Virus record (IMG/VR): IMGVR_UViG_3300009181_000072
Coordinates: 1-64,000 of that record
Source: a virus
Reading direction: 5' to 3' (one strand)
DNA length: 64,000 nt
The notes beneath the pieces were generated by a model. The model saw nothing but the letters and a program-made list of their open reading frames with translations, did not search any database and was not told where the DNA came from. Shown here in pieces: positions 53,042 to 61,059 of the stretch. Within the stretch, counting starts at the first letter, position 1. Each line of letters starts with the position of its first letter. A program made the translations under genes and the position numbers.

Positions 53042-53554
53042 ATGGCAAAGAAAACTAACATACCAGGTCAGAAACTAAGCTTAGATGCCACGCTGCAGGC
53101 GTTGGACAACCGAGATCTGGGCTTTTATGACCGCCTCACAGACGAGGAACGCAAGGGCTACAGCCCATTCTTGTTGATGCGCTACATGAGTAGCCTGAGT
53201 CCGCAGAGTCCGATACAGGGCTATGCAGTGCTAGCAACCAATGATTTGGTCAATCTTGGATTCTTTAGCTTGGGCAAGCATCCAGAACTGCAGCACAAGC
53301 TGATGTGTCTGGCTGGCACAGGCCGCAAGCAGTATAGGCCCTACGTTGGCGCTAAGAATGCCAAAAGCAAGACCAAAGTGGTTGACGAGTTCTTGATGGG
53401 GTTACATCCTAGCATGAACACCCAAGAGCTGGCGCTGTTAAAGAGTCAGCATAACAAAGACACTCTCAAGCAGCTGGGCAAGGATGCTGGGCTCAGCGAT
53501 GCAGAGATAAAGGAATTGGTTGAAGATGGCAAAAAGCTGGAGCGTGATTCCTAA
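53042..53554 (+). CDS. 62: Clamp loader small subunit gp62-like
   Basis: A 170-residue protein with LDFYDRLTDEE-like wording (GFYDRLTDEERKGYSPFLL), LLMRYMSS, YAVLATNDLVNLGFFSLGKHPELQHKL and a final helical D--LK-LGKDAGLSDAEIKEL. This is the pattern of T4-like gp62, which with gp44 loads the sliding clamp. gp44 itself is not in the window. The gene is preceded by a sigma70-type promoter and no ribosome site. Its end overlaps the next gene by 29 nt. Confidence 0.75.
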   Translation: MAKKTNIPGQKLSLDATLQALDNRDLGFYDRLTDEERKGYSPFLLMRYMSSLSPQSPIQGYAVLATNDLVNLGFFSLGKHPELQHKLMCLAGTGRKQYRPYVGAKNAKSKTKVVDEFLMGLHPSMNTQELALLKSQHNKDTLKQLGKDAGLSDAEIKELVEDGKKLERDS

Positions 53555-54236
53555 GCAGTGTCGCTGTGAGTTCTGCAAGCGCGAGTTCAGCGATGAGCTC
53601 AGGCTGATCAACCATATCTGTGAAAAGAAGCGTCGTTGGTTCCAGAAGGACCAGCCGCAGGGTCGCATAGCTTTCATGGCATGGGCACGCTTTTATGAAC
53701 TCAACAATCAGCTGGCTGGCAACAAGAGCAAGAAGACCTATAAAGAATTCATTGACAGCAAGTATTATCTGGCATTCAGCAAGTTTGCCAGGCACTTGCT
53801 GGATACTGCTGCGCCAGAACCCACACGCTTCATTGACTATGTGATCAAGCACAACCTGCCCATTGACAAGTGGACACATGACACAGTGTATGAAGAATAT
53901 GTCAAGGATCTCATACGCACAGAACAGCCAGAGCAAGCATTGGAGCGCGGTATCGTGCTGATGCGGGAATGGAGCCAACAGCACGAACTACCTTGGTATG
54001 ACTTCTTCAGAGAAGTTAATACCAATCAGATGACAAATTGGATCAAGACTGGTCGTATTAGTCCTTGGGTGCTATATAATTCTAACAGTGCCGAAGACGC
54101 TCTCAAGCGCTGTACACCAGAGCAGATAGGCATGATATTTGCTATGGCACCCACGGCACAGTGGACACTGAAACTCAAGGCTGACAAGGAAGGTGCTACC
54201 TTTGTCAAGGACACGCTAAAGAAAGCAGGATTATGA
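53526..54236 (+). CDS. Zinc-finger phage protein of unknown function
   Basis: A 236-residue protein with an N-terminal C2HC finger: CRCEFCKREFSDELRLINHIC (two Cys, then His and Cys at C-x2-C-x12-H-x-C spacing). A Lys-rich stretch follows, then a helical body (YKEFIDSKYYLAFSKFARHLL). The finger suggests DNA or RNA binding. It lies between gp62 and small replication-associated genes in an overlapping operon (29 nt upstream, 4 nt downstream). No name assigned. Confidence 0.65.
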   Translation: MAKSWSVIPKQCRCEFCKREFSDELRLINHICEKKRRWFQKDQPQGRIAFMAWARFYELNNQLAGNKSKKTYKEFIDSKYYLAFSKFARHLLDTAAPEPTRFIDYVIKHNLPIDKWTHDTVYEEYVKDLIRTEQPEQALERGIVLMREWSQQHELPWYDFFREVNTNQMTNWIKTGRISPWVLYNSNSAEDALKRCTPEQIGMIFAMAPTAQWTLKLKADKEGATFVKDTLKKAGL

Positions 54237-54535
54237 TGGCAGAGATCACAGACATGTATGGCGCAGACGACAGCGATGCACCAGAGGTAACGCAACAGGT
54301 CAAGCGAGTGGTTACTAACACAGGCGGGCTTGTTGAATTTGAAGTGAACGGAGCTCGAGTGCGCACGGTAGACCCGGGATATGTTGCCATGCTGGAAAAT
54401 CGCTTGATCCGAACAGAACAAGAGATAAACGATCTACGCAATGAGATAAGCCGTCTCCACAACAGCATGCGCAGTCGACGTGCTGAAACTGCACAGCTAC
54501 AGAGACAGCTTGACGGCAAGATTGATAGACAATAG
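54233..54535 (+). CDS. Small coiled-coil protein
   Basis: 100 residues with a beta-like middle (LVEFEVNGARVRTVDPGYV) and a C-terminal coiled coil (ENRLIRTEQEINDLRNEI and beyond). ATGATG gives two possible starts (54233 or 54236), overlapping the previous stop. Function unknown. It could be an adaptor in the replication operon. Confidence 0.6.
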   Translation: MMAEITDMYGADDSDAPEVTQQVKRVVTNTGGLVEFEVNGARVRTVDPGYVAMLENRLIRTEQEINDLRNEISRLHNSMRSRRAETAQLQRQLDGKIDRQ

Positions 54536-54543
54536 GATCTGCA

Positions 54544-55125
54544 ATGCTGAACCGCGGCGACATTGACATAGATTTTGCGCACAGAGATGCTGCACTTGCT
54601 AGCCTGCGACACACACCTGCCAGCATCATCAAAGACAGCAAGATTGTCAAGCACAACACTGGCGTGTATTTCCATGCTGTGCCAACCGATCCGATCACTG
54701 GATTGTGCAGCTTAGATTACAATGCTGCAGACGCTGCTGGGTTCTTCAAGATAGACATGCTGAACGTGGGCGTGTATGAGCATGTGCGCAACGAAGCACA
54801 CTTGCTAGATCTCATGGAGCGACCTATAGACTGGGCAGTGTTTTGTGATCCCAGTTTTGTGAGCCGACTGTTTCATCTTGGTAACTATGGCGATCTTTGT
54901 GCCAGGCTTAAACCAACCAGCATAGCACACATAGCCATGATACTAGCGCTGATACGTCCTGGCAAGAAGCACTTGCAAAGCGTGTGTGAGCAGCAGGGTT
55001 TTGACAGCATACGCGATGAGATCTGGGTCAAGACCGACGACGACGCATACAGTTTCAAACACGCTCACGCTATTTCTTATGCAGTTTTGGTCTATGTGCA
55101 TGCGCAGATTTTGCTTGAACAATAA
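54544..55125 (+). CDS. T4-type phage protein with DNA polymerase III alpha-like C-terminal segment
   Basis: A 193-residue protein: DIDIDFAHRDAALASL, KHNTGVYFHAVPTDP, DAAGFFKIDMLNVGVY, then MILALIRPGKKHL and FKHAHAISYAVLVYVHA. The DIDIDFA, GFFKIDMLN and KHAHAISYA words resemble conserved pieces of bacterial DnaE (DIDVDF, G--K-D-L and KSHA-AY). The polymerase catalytic region between them is missing. Such trimmed DnaE-like proteins occur in T4-like phages, role unknown. It lies in the gp62 operon, 8 nt after the coiled-coil gene. Confidence 0.65.
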   Translation: MLNRGDIDIDFAHRDAALASLRHTPASIIKDSKIVKHNTGVYFHAVPTDPITGLCSLDYNAADAAGFFKIDMLNVGVYEHVRNEAHLLDLMERPIDWAVFCDPSFVSRLFHLGNYGDLCARLKPTSIAHIAMILALIRPGKKHLQSVCEQQGFDSIRDEIWVKTDDDAYSFKHAHAISYAVLVYVHAQILLEQ

Positions 55126-55142
55126 CAGAACTGTGCTATTAT
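55115..55142 (+). promoter_or_regulatory. Sigma70-type promoter ahead of 55166 gene
   Basis: TTGAAC (55115-55120), 16 nt, TATTAT (55137-55142), followed by an AGAGGAG site and ATG 55166. Same spacing and -10 as the promoter at 669-696. Confidence 0.5.
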
Positions 55143-55165
55143 AAGCAATCAAGAGGAGCATCCAC

Positions 55166-55639
55166 ATGGCACGTAAAAAGCTAACATTCCAAACCGTAGG
55201 TGATATGTTCGGTAAGACCGTTCAATTAGTTGATGGCGACACTGTTCACGAAGCTGGTACTGATCTGCAATATGATCCAATTGACCGGCTGGATACCAAG
55301 CTCAAGACTGGGTATCTGTTTCGTAATCCCCAAGCTACGCCTGCATTGATCAGCAAGATCTGGGACACACTAGAGAACCTCACTGGTGCTGTGAACGTGT
55401 GGACTGAAGCAGAACACACAGAAGGCAAGGACACAGAGTTTACCAGCTTTGTGCGAATCGCAGAAGCTGGCGATGCTACCATGTTTGCGTTTAGCCACAA
55501 CGACTTTGAAAAGTGGGGCGACGACAAAGAAAAAGCTGATGCCAAGGCGCGCAAAGCTGCTCTCAAGCCGCTCAAGGTCCATGTGAACAAAGACGGCACC
55601 GTGCGTGCTCGCGTCACGGTTAGCACGCTAGGCGACTAA
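55166..55639 (+). CDS. Unknown protein
   Basis: A 157-residue soluble protein starting MARKKLTFQTVGDMFGKTV. The middle is beta-like and the C-terminal part is helical and Lys/Ala-rich (DDKEKADAKARKAALKPL). No family recognised. It has a good AGAGGAG ribosome site and its own sigma70-type promoter, so it is probably early. Its stop overlaps that of the convergent 55636 gene. Confidence 0.65.
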   Translation: MARKKLTFQTVGDMFGKTVQLVDGDTVHEAGTDLQYDPIDRLDTKLKTGYLFRNPQATPALISKIWDTLENLTGAVNVWTEAEHTEGKDTEFTSFVRIAEAGDATMFAFSHNDFEKWGDDKEKADAKARKAALKPLKVHVNKDGTVRARVTVSTLGD

Positions 55640-56007
55640 GCGTGCTTGACTAGCTGTATGGTCCGACGTTTGACACGTTTGTTCATCAGATCACGGAGAT
55701 TGACCACTGGACCTTGGATGATCTCCGTTTCCTTCATGCTGAATATGCGCAAGTATGTTTTGAACTTTGCGAATTTTTCTCGCACGAACATGTTGATGGG
55801 TATCTGCCTGTTGCTTTCCCACCACCAAGTATCGCCGCAGCTCAAGAAAGACACCTTCATCTGATCGGTGAAGGTGTGATCCATCACATAGATATGTATG
55901 AATTGATTGTCGGCGTGCTGTACGATTCCTAGATATTCTTTATCTAAATGCTTTATTATTGTTAGAAAAGGAAACTTTTCTTGCAGCACCTGCTTGGTAT
56001 CTGACAT
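55636..56007 (-). CDS. Unknown late protein
   Basis: A 123-residue protein, start MSDTKQVLQEKFPFL. It reads YLGIVQHADNQFIHIYVMDH and then a Trp-rich strand (DTWWWESNRQIPINMFV), so probably a small beta-rich domain. An upstream ATG at 56028 lies at the transcript start of the promoter at 56032-56039. The ATG at 56007 with an AGGA site is therefore preferred. I recall similar small genes in marine T4-like phages, without function. Confidence 0.6.
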   Translation of the reverse strand: MSDTKQVLQEKFPFLTIIKHLDKEYLGIVQHADNQFIHIYVMDHTFTDQMKVSFLSCGDTWWWESNRQIPINMFVREKFAKFKTYLRIFSMKETEIIQGPVVNLRDLMNKRVKRRTIQLVKHA

Positions 56008-56031
56008 ATTGGTCCTGTTTGTGTACAAAGG

Positions 56032-56043
56032 TATTTATAAATA
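56032..56043. promoter_or_regulatory. Two overlapping opposed late promoters (palindromic)
   Basis: TATTTATAAATA is a 12-bp palindrome. Read plus it holds TATAAATA (56036-56043), serving the 56077 gene. Read minus it holds TATAAATA (56032-56039), serving the 56007 gene. The two -10 elements share four bases. Confidence 0.7.
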
Positions 56044-56076
56044 TAAAACATTGATTGGAAATAATGTCAGGATCCT

Positions 56077-56952
56077 ATGCCAACGGTCTTCCTCTACAGC
56101 TTCAAGGAATACGTGCAACTCCTACAGTTCGATCAGAACCCCCAACTGGTGAATTGGCCCATGACCATTTATGATACTAAGCTCTACAAGGGCGTTACAA
56201 ATACCATAGATTTTGTCATACGTAACAACGAACGGCGCCCAATCAACTTGGTCGGTGTTGAACTGGAAGCGTTTGTTAGCACTAGAGCTACTAACGAGAT
56301 AGTCTTGACCAAGCGAGTGGAAGTTACAGTACCTCTGCAGGGCAAAGCTAAACTCACGCTGGATCCGGGTGAAGTAGAAGATCTACCTGCAGGCTATTAC
56401 AACTACAGCATACAAAACACCAACGTTAATGGCATAGCACAGCTGTACTACACTGACATAAATCAGTCTGGTGTTGGACATTTTGAACTGTTTGACGGCG
56501 TGCTGCGCACCATGGTACCCGCAGTTGAAGTAGAAGCTGCACAGTTTACTCAGACTCCAATTGGCAACAACGACGACTTGGCATTCCTAACTGGTGCATT
56601 CCCTGGTGATGCACAGACACAGCGTGCTAATGGCATGCACACTGTTGCAGTGTATCAGACTCGTTTCCTCGGCAAGTTCTTCATACAGGCTAGTTTAACC
56701 AACAACAGTCCAATGCCCAGCGAATGGTTTTTCATACCATTGGTCCCAGGACCAGATCCCATGTACACGTTTACCTACCTCAACAATGATGGATTAACAC
56801 CTACACTGTTTAACTTTGATCTCAATGCATATTGGGTTAGATTTGGCTATATCCCTGTTTGGAGCGGTATTGACAGCCCGATCAGCGTGGACGAGTTTGC
56901 ACAGCTGATCGTCAACGACGGCGTGTTCCACAAAATACTCTACAAGAGCTAA
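56077..56952 (+). CDS. Baseplate/tail-fibre-type structural protein
   Basis: A 291-residue, beta-rich protein. The N-terminal region (YKGVTNTIDFVIRNNERRPI, LEAFVSTRATNEIVL, LTLDPGEVEDLPAGYYNYSI) resembles the immunoglobulin-like N-terminal domain of baseplate-upper/receptor-binding proteins. A second domain from about residue 185 ends in GIDSPISVDEFAQLIV. It is under a perfect late promoter, consistent with a virion role, though far from the other tail genes here. Confidence 0.6.
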   Translation: MPTVFLYSFKEYVQLLQFDQNPQLVNWPMTIYDTKLYKGVTNTIDFVIRNNERRPINLVGVELEAFVSTRATNEIVLTKRVEVTVPLQGKAKLTLDPGEVEDLPAGYYNYSIQNTNVNGIAQLYYTDINQSGVGHFELFDGVLRTMVPAVEVEAAQFTQTPIGNNDDLAFLTGAFPGDAQTQRANGMHTVAVYQTRFLGKFFIQASLTNNSPMPSEWFFIPLVPGPDPMYTFTYLNNDGLTPTLFNFDLNAYWVRFGYIPVWSGIDSPISVDEFAQLIVNDGVFHKILYKS

Positions 56953-56957
56953 ATCAC

Positions 56958-56986
56958 TTGTGATAAAACGCAGGCTACGCTATACT
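56958..56986 (+). promoter_or_regulatory. Sigma70-type promoter placed 5 nt before gp61
   Basis: TTGTGA (56958-56963), 17 nt, TATACT (56981-56986), 5 nt, ATG at 56992. Leaderless geometry as at uvsW and gp62. Confidence 0.65.
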
Positions 56987-56991
56987 CTAGC

Positions 56992-58011
56992 ATGGCTCTG
57001 ATGCATCAACTAGTAGCAGATAATCTACCGCAGAAGCGTAAGACCAGTCCTCGCGGCTGGCTTATGTTCAATGCACCCTGCTGCAGCCATCGCGGACACA
57101 AGCACGATACTCGCATGCGTGGTAACATGTTGATATTGCCAGATGGTTACATAGCTTACAACTGTTACAACTGTGGGTTCAAGACCGTGTTTGACAACGT
57201 CAACATCAGTCGTAACTTTGAAAATCTCATGGACTGGATGGGCATTCCCACAGAAGACATCCGACGTGTCAAGCTAGAAGTACTGCAGAACAAGCTAGAT
57301 GGCGTTACTGCGGTGTCTGATCATAACGAGCTTAACTTTTTGCGCGAGTTCAAGGAAGTAGCGCTGCCAGAGAACGCACGCCCGATACAGGTCGTGATGG
57401 AAGATGATGAACTCGCTGAACAATTTGGTATGTGCGTGGATTATCTCGCTAGCAGAGGTGTTGCTGTAGGCGAAGGCTGGGACTATCATTGGACCCCCAG
57501 CACCAAGTGGAACTTGGACCAGCGCATCATCATACCGTTCTATTACAGAGACAAGATCGTTGGATGGACTGCTAGATATGCTGGTACACCGCCAAGCGGC
57601 ACTCCCAGATACTACAATAGTGATCTACAGCCTGGGTACCTTTTTAATTGTGATGCTATAACTCGCGGTAACCGTAAATACATCATATTGGTAGAAGGTC
57701 CATTTGATGCGATAGCCATAGACGGTGTTGCTGCATTGGGTAGTAAATTAAGTAAACAACAGTTGAGTTGGTTAACCAGCACCAATAGAGAAATCATCGT
57801 ATTACCCGACAGACAGCGGAATAACCAAGGTCTGATAGATATTGCATTGGATCAAGGATGGCAGGTCAGCTTTCCTGACTGGGAAGATGACATTAAAGAC
57901 GCAGCTGATGCCAGTTGTAGATATGGAAAATTGTTTACCCTACGTACAATAATAGAAAGTAGGACCAATAGTGCATTGCAGATAGGAACAAAGAGGAAGA
58001 TGTTTAAATGA
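56992..58011 (+). CDS. 61: DNA primase gp61
   Basis: The 339-residue primase that makes RNA primers with helicase gp41. The N-terminal zinc-binding domain has CCSHRGHKHDTR and NCYNCGFK. A Toprim-type catalytic domain follows: ILVEGPFDAIAIDGVAALG with the Glu and Asp metal ligands, then EIIVLPDRQRNNQG and FPDWEDDIKDAADA. Length matches T4 gp61 (342 aa). It overlaps a short upstream frame of the next gene by ATGA. The neighbouring gp41 completes the primosome. Confidence 0.92.
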   Translation: MALMHQLVADNLPQKRKTSPRGWLMFNAPCCSHRGHKHDTRMRGNMLILPDGYIAYNCYNCGFKTVFDNVNISRNFENLMDWMGIPTEDIRRVKLEVLQNKLDGVTAVSDHNELNFLREFKEVALPENARPIQVVMEDDELAEQFGMCVDYLASRGVAVGEGWDYHWTPSTKWNLDQRIIIPFYYRDKIVGWTARYAGTPPSGTPRYYNSDLQPGYLFNCDAITRGNRKYIILVEGPFDAIAIDGVAALGSKLSKQQLSWLTSTNREIIVLPDRQRNNQGLIDIALDQGWQVSFPDWEDDIKDAADASCRYGKLFTLRTIIESRTNSALQIGTKRKMFK

Positions 58012-58073
58012 CCAAGATAAACCAACCGGATATATTCCGGGTAGACACATTTAACAGAAATGGAGGTGGGTGC

Positions 58074-58857
58074 ATGAAAATCGTTTTATGTACCGGCGGC
58101 TTTTGACCCCGTACACAGTGGACATATCAAGTATTTTACCGAAGCACGCAGCCTTGGCGACATGCTGGTGATTGGATTGAACAGCGATGCCTGGTTGACC
58201 AGGAAAAAGTCGCAACCGTTCATGTCGTTTGACGAACGCCGTGCGATCGTTTCTAGTTTAAAACAAGTTGATCATGTGCTTGACGGCTATGACGATTCGG
58301 ATGACAGCAGTTGCGATGCCATACGCAAGGTGAGAGAGCAATGGCCCAGTGCAGAGATCATATTTGCCAACGGCGGCGACAGAAGCAACAAAAACACACC
58401 GGAGATGCGCATGGCCTGGGAAGACGACCTGATTAAATTTGCCATGGGAGTAGGAGGCGCGGACAAAGCCAACAGCAGCAGCTGGATACTGCAGGAATGG
58501 AAGAGTCCTAAGACTGCGCGAGCCTGGGGCTACTACCGCGTACTACACCAAGAAGGCCGCGCAGTCAAGCTCAAGGAGCTAACCGTCGAACCAGGTCAAT
58601 CTCTAAGCATGCAGCGTCACAACAAGCGATCAGAATTCTGGTTCGTGTCGCAGGGTACTGCTACTGTATATACGTTGGATATCAGCAGTGACTTAGACCT
58701 ATTAGGCCATTACAATGTGAACGACTCCTTGTGGATCCGCAAGGGAGATTGGCACCAGTTGGCCAATGAGACCAATGATCCATTGAAGATTATTGAGATA
58801 CAATATGGCGACGACTGCGTAGAAGAAGATATAGTAAGGATGGATGTGCATGGCTGA
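58074..58857 (+). CDS. Nucleotidyltransferase-cupin fusion interrupted by an in-frame UGA (+1 frameshift needed)
   Basis: From the ATG at 58074 (GGAGG site 7 nt upstream) ten codons read MKIVLCTGGF, then a UGA at 58104-58106. Skipping one T in TTTTGAC gives GGFDPVHSGH and a continuous 260-residue protein. The HSGH motif, LVIGLNSDAWL and F-DERRAIV are those of cytidylyltransferase-type enzymes (TagD/RfaE family). The C-terminal 110 residues (VEPGQSLSMQRHNKRSEFW and GTATVYT) form a cupin like that of mannose-6-phosphate isomerase/GDP-mannose enzymes. So it would activate a sugar or polyol phosphate. The break falls in the active site. It could be programmed (UUU-UGA-C is slip-prone), a broken gene, or a homopolymer error. 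The piece from 58162 alone would lack the catalytic motif. Confidence 0.75.
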
Positions 58858-60292
58858 TAGGTTTGGTAATGACGACAAAGAAGACATCAAGGATTATGGC
58901 GAGGACAAGCAAAAGCTGTTGATCAGCGTGCTACTGAGCAGCGAAGACATATTCACTCGCTGCGTCAACATAGTGAATCCTAAGTACTTTGTCAACAAGC
59001 TGCGCCCTGCTGTGCGTTACATGCTCAAGCATGCTGAAGAATATCGTGTGCTGCCAAAGATTGAACAGGTCAATGCAGAGACTGGATTGGAATTTGCCAG
59101 GATTGACGAGATCAGTCCAGGCCACCAAGATGCGTTTCTTGACGAGATCGAAGAGTTTTGCAAGAATCGTGCACTAGCAGATGCAGTATTGGCGTCAGCT
59201 GATCTCATTGACAAGGGCAACTATGGCGAAGTTGAGAAGCTGGTCAGGGAAGCTATCTTGGTCAGCTTGCAAAGTGACATTGGTACTGACTACTTTGATG
59301 ATCCGAGAGCGCGTCTGCTCAAGATCAAGGACCGCAATGGGCAGGTTACCACTGGATGGAAGACGGTTGATGACAAGCTGTATGGCGGCATCAATCGAGG
59401 GGAGATCACCATCTGGTGTGCAGGATCCGGTGTGGGCAAGAGCTTGTTCTTGCAGAACATGAGCTTGAACATGGCACGCAATGGATTGAATGTGGTTTAT
59501 ATCACGCTGGAACTCAGCGAAGGGCTAACCAGCATGCGCATAGATAGCATGCTCACTGACATTGGTACCAAAGAGATCTTCCGCAATCTAGACACGGTTG
59601 AGCTAAAGATCAAAGCAGCACAGCGCAAGAGCGGTTTGATGCATGTGCGACAACTGCCGCAGGGCAGCACAGTGAACGATATCAAAGCATATCTCAAGAA
59701 CTATGAGATTGAAACGCAGAAGCGGTGCGATGTCATGGTAGTGGATTACTTGGATCTGCTGTATCCAAACAACAAGAAGGTCAATCCAAGCGACTTGTTC
59801 ATCAAGGACAAGTTTGTCACTGAGGAACTCAGAGGTCTAGCTGTTGAGCGCAACATGGTATGTGTGACTGCAAGTCAGCTGAATAGATCAGCAACACAGG
59901 AACAAGAACACGATCACAGCATGATCTCGGGTGGTATCAGCAAGATCCAGACAGCAGACAACGTGATATCGATCTTTGCTAGTGCTGCAATGAAAGAACG
60001 TGGACAGTACCAGATACAGTTCTTGAAAACACGTAGTTCTAGCGGTGTCGGCAGCAAGGTATACTTGGGATTTGATCAGAACACGCTGAAGATATTCGAC
60101 TTGGATGAGGAACAACAGAGCATGCTACAGGGCGGCGGTGCCGGAGCAGATGTGTTTACAGCACTGCGCAGGAAGAACACAGGCGGTAATCCAGTAGACG
60201 AAAGCAATACTCCGGCTGCGTCGAGGCCCAATGTTGATCTCAACAAAAGCCTGTCTCAGCTGAGCAGCTTAACTAACTTGATCAGGCGCTAG
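58850..60292 (+). CDS. 41: Replicative DNA helicase gp41 (DnaB-like)
   Basis: The 480-residue hexameric helicase that unwinds the fork and pairs with primase gp61. Walker A is in WCAGSGVGKSLFLQNM (about residue 192), Walker B is VMVVDYLDLLYP, then VTASQLNRSATQ (sensor) and FLKTRSSSGVGSKVYLGF near the end. It is close to T4 gp41 (475 aa). The ATG at 58850 fits a TAAGGA site better than the ATG at 58844. It overlaps the nucleotidyltransferase gene by 8 nt and ends overlapping the convergent 60282 gene by 11 nt. Confidence 0.95.
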   Translation: MADRFGNDDKEDIKDYGEDKQKLLISVLLSSEDIFTRCVNIVNPKYFVNKLRPAVRYMLKHAEEYRVLPKIEQVNAETGLEFARIDEISPGHQDAFLDEIEEFCKNRALADAVLASADLIDKGNYGEVEKLVREAILVSLQSDIGTDYFDDPRARLLKIKDRNGQVTTGWKTVDDKLYGGINRGEITIWCAGSGVGKSLFLQNMSLNMARNGLNVVYITLELSEGLTSMRIDSMLTDIGTKEIFRNLDTVELKIKAAQRKSGLMHVRQLPQGSTVNDIKAYLKNYEIETQKRCDVMVVDYLDLLYPNNKKVNPSDLFIKDKFVTEELRGLAVERNMVCVTASQLNRSATQEQEHDHSMISGGISKIQTADNVISIFASAAMKERGQYQIQFLKTRSSSGVGSKVYLGFDQNTLKIFDLDEEQQSMLQGGGAGADVFTALRRKNTGGNPVDESNTPAASRPNVDLNKSLSQLSSLTNLIRR

Positions 60293-60716
60293 GTGTGCCC
60301 GGTGCGGGTTTGCGATAGATGGTTCTTAGCCTGTTGACCACCCGCTGTGCAGTGCTGGTATCTGTGCTCATCAGCTTGGTGAATGCAGCTGCCAGCTCGC
60401 GTATCTGGTCTGGATCAGATGGTTCACTGCCAGCTCGCAACTGGTTAAATGCCTGTTTAAACAGTGCAGTATTATCCATGCCTAGATCGTTAGCTAGGGT
60501 TTCTACTGATATCGTACCCTGGTTTGGCTGCTTGGGTTCTGTCATGATATCTTCTATATCAGTGTCGTCTTGTGCTTGGTCTATGCTGCCTGCTTCTGGT
60601 GCTGCTGGCTCTGGCTCAGCTGCATCGCCACCTAATATGCTAGCACCATCGGCTTCTGCTTCAGCAAGGCGACGCATCAATTCTCGCATAGCGTCTGATT
60701 GCAGTGTGATATTCAT
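60282..60716 (-). CDS. Unknown late protein, acidic linker and helical C-terminus
   Basis: A 144-residue protein. It has a helical start (MRELMRRLAEAEADGAS), then a disordered Glu/Pro/Ala/Asp linker (AEPEPAAPEAG), then a compact helical domain (ETLANDLGMDNTALFKQAF, ELAAAFTKLM, RVVNRLRTI). No family known. A minus-strand late promoter lies 28 nt upstream. Convergent with gp41. Confidence 0.6.
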   Translation of the reverse strand: MNITLQSDAMRELMRRLAEAEADGASILGGDAAEPEPAAPEAGSIDQAQDDTDIEDIMTEPKQPNQGTISVETLANDLGMDNTALFKQAFNQLRAGSEPSDPDQIRELAAAFTKLMSTDTSTAQRVVNRLRTIYRKPAPGTPSA

Positions 60717-60744
60717 AGACGGTCTCCGTGCCAGTTGTAAATGG

Positions 60745-60752
60745 TATTTATC
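60745..60752 (-). promoter_or_regulatory. T4-type late promoter, minus strand
   Basis: GATAAATA on the minus strand, 28 nt ahead of the 60716 start. It forms a divergent pair with 60768-60775. Confidence 0.6.
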
Positions 60753-60767
60753 ACTGCTGTGACACTA

Positions 60768-60775
60768 GCTAAATA
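60768..60775 (+). promoter_or_regulatory. T4-type late promoter, plus strand
   Basis: GCTAAATA, 23 nt ahead of the ATG at 60799. Confidence 0.55.
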
Positions 60776-60798
60776 CTTGGCATACCAAGAGGATCACC

Positions 60799-61059
60799 AT
60801 GGCTGAAAAGATCAACAGCTTCATTGATGAGTTAGACAAGTTCGTGCCTGCCAAAAGCAAGCACACTGTCATAGAAAGTCGTGCCAGCCATATCATAGCC
60901 AGTGCAATCAATCTAGTACAGCTGATCCGAGAAAGCTATTCAGAAGAAGATGCGCAGGATCTGATCAAGCGATTGCATCGCAGCATAATAAGCGAGGATC
61001 AACGCAAGTTTGGCAGGAAGATCAAGGAATTGCGGGGAGCCGGCCATGAAACTAAGTGA
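60799..61059 (+). CDS. Small helical protein of unknown function
   Basis: 86 residues, almost all helical: SFIDELDKFVPAKSK, ASHIIASAINLVQLIRESY and EEDAQDLIKRLHRSIISED. It has a late promoter and an AAGAGGA site. It overlaps the next gene by 14 nt. Virion or assembly role is possible from the promoter only. Confidence 0.6.
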   Translation: MAEKINSFIDELDKFVPAKSKHTVIESRASHIIASAINLVQLIRESYSEEDAQDLIKRLHRSIISEDQRKFGRKIKELRGAGHETK

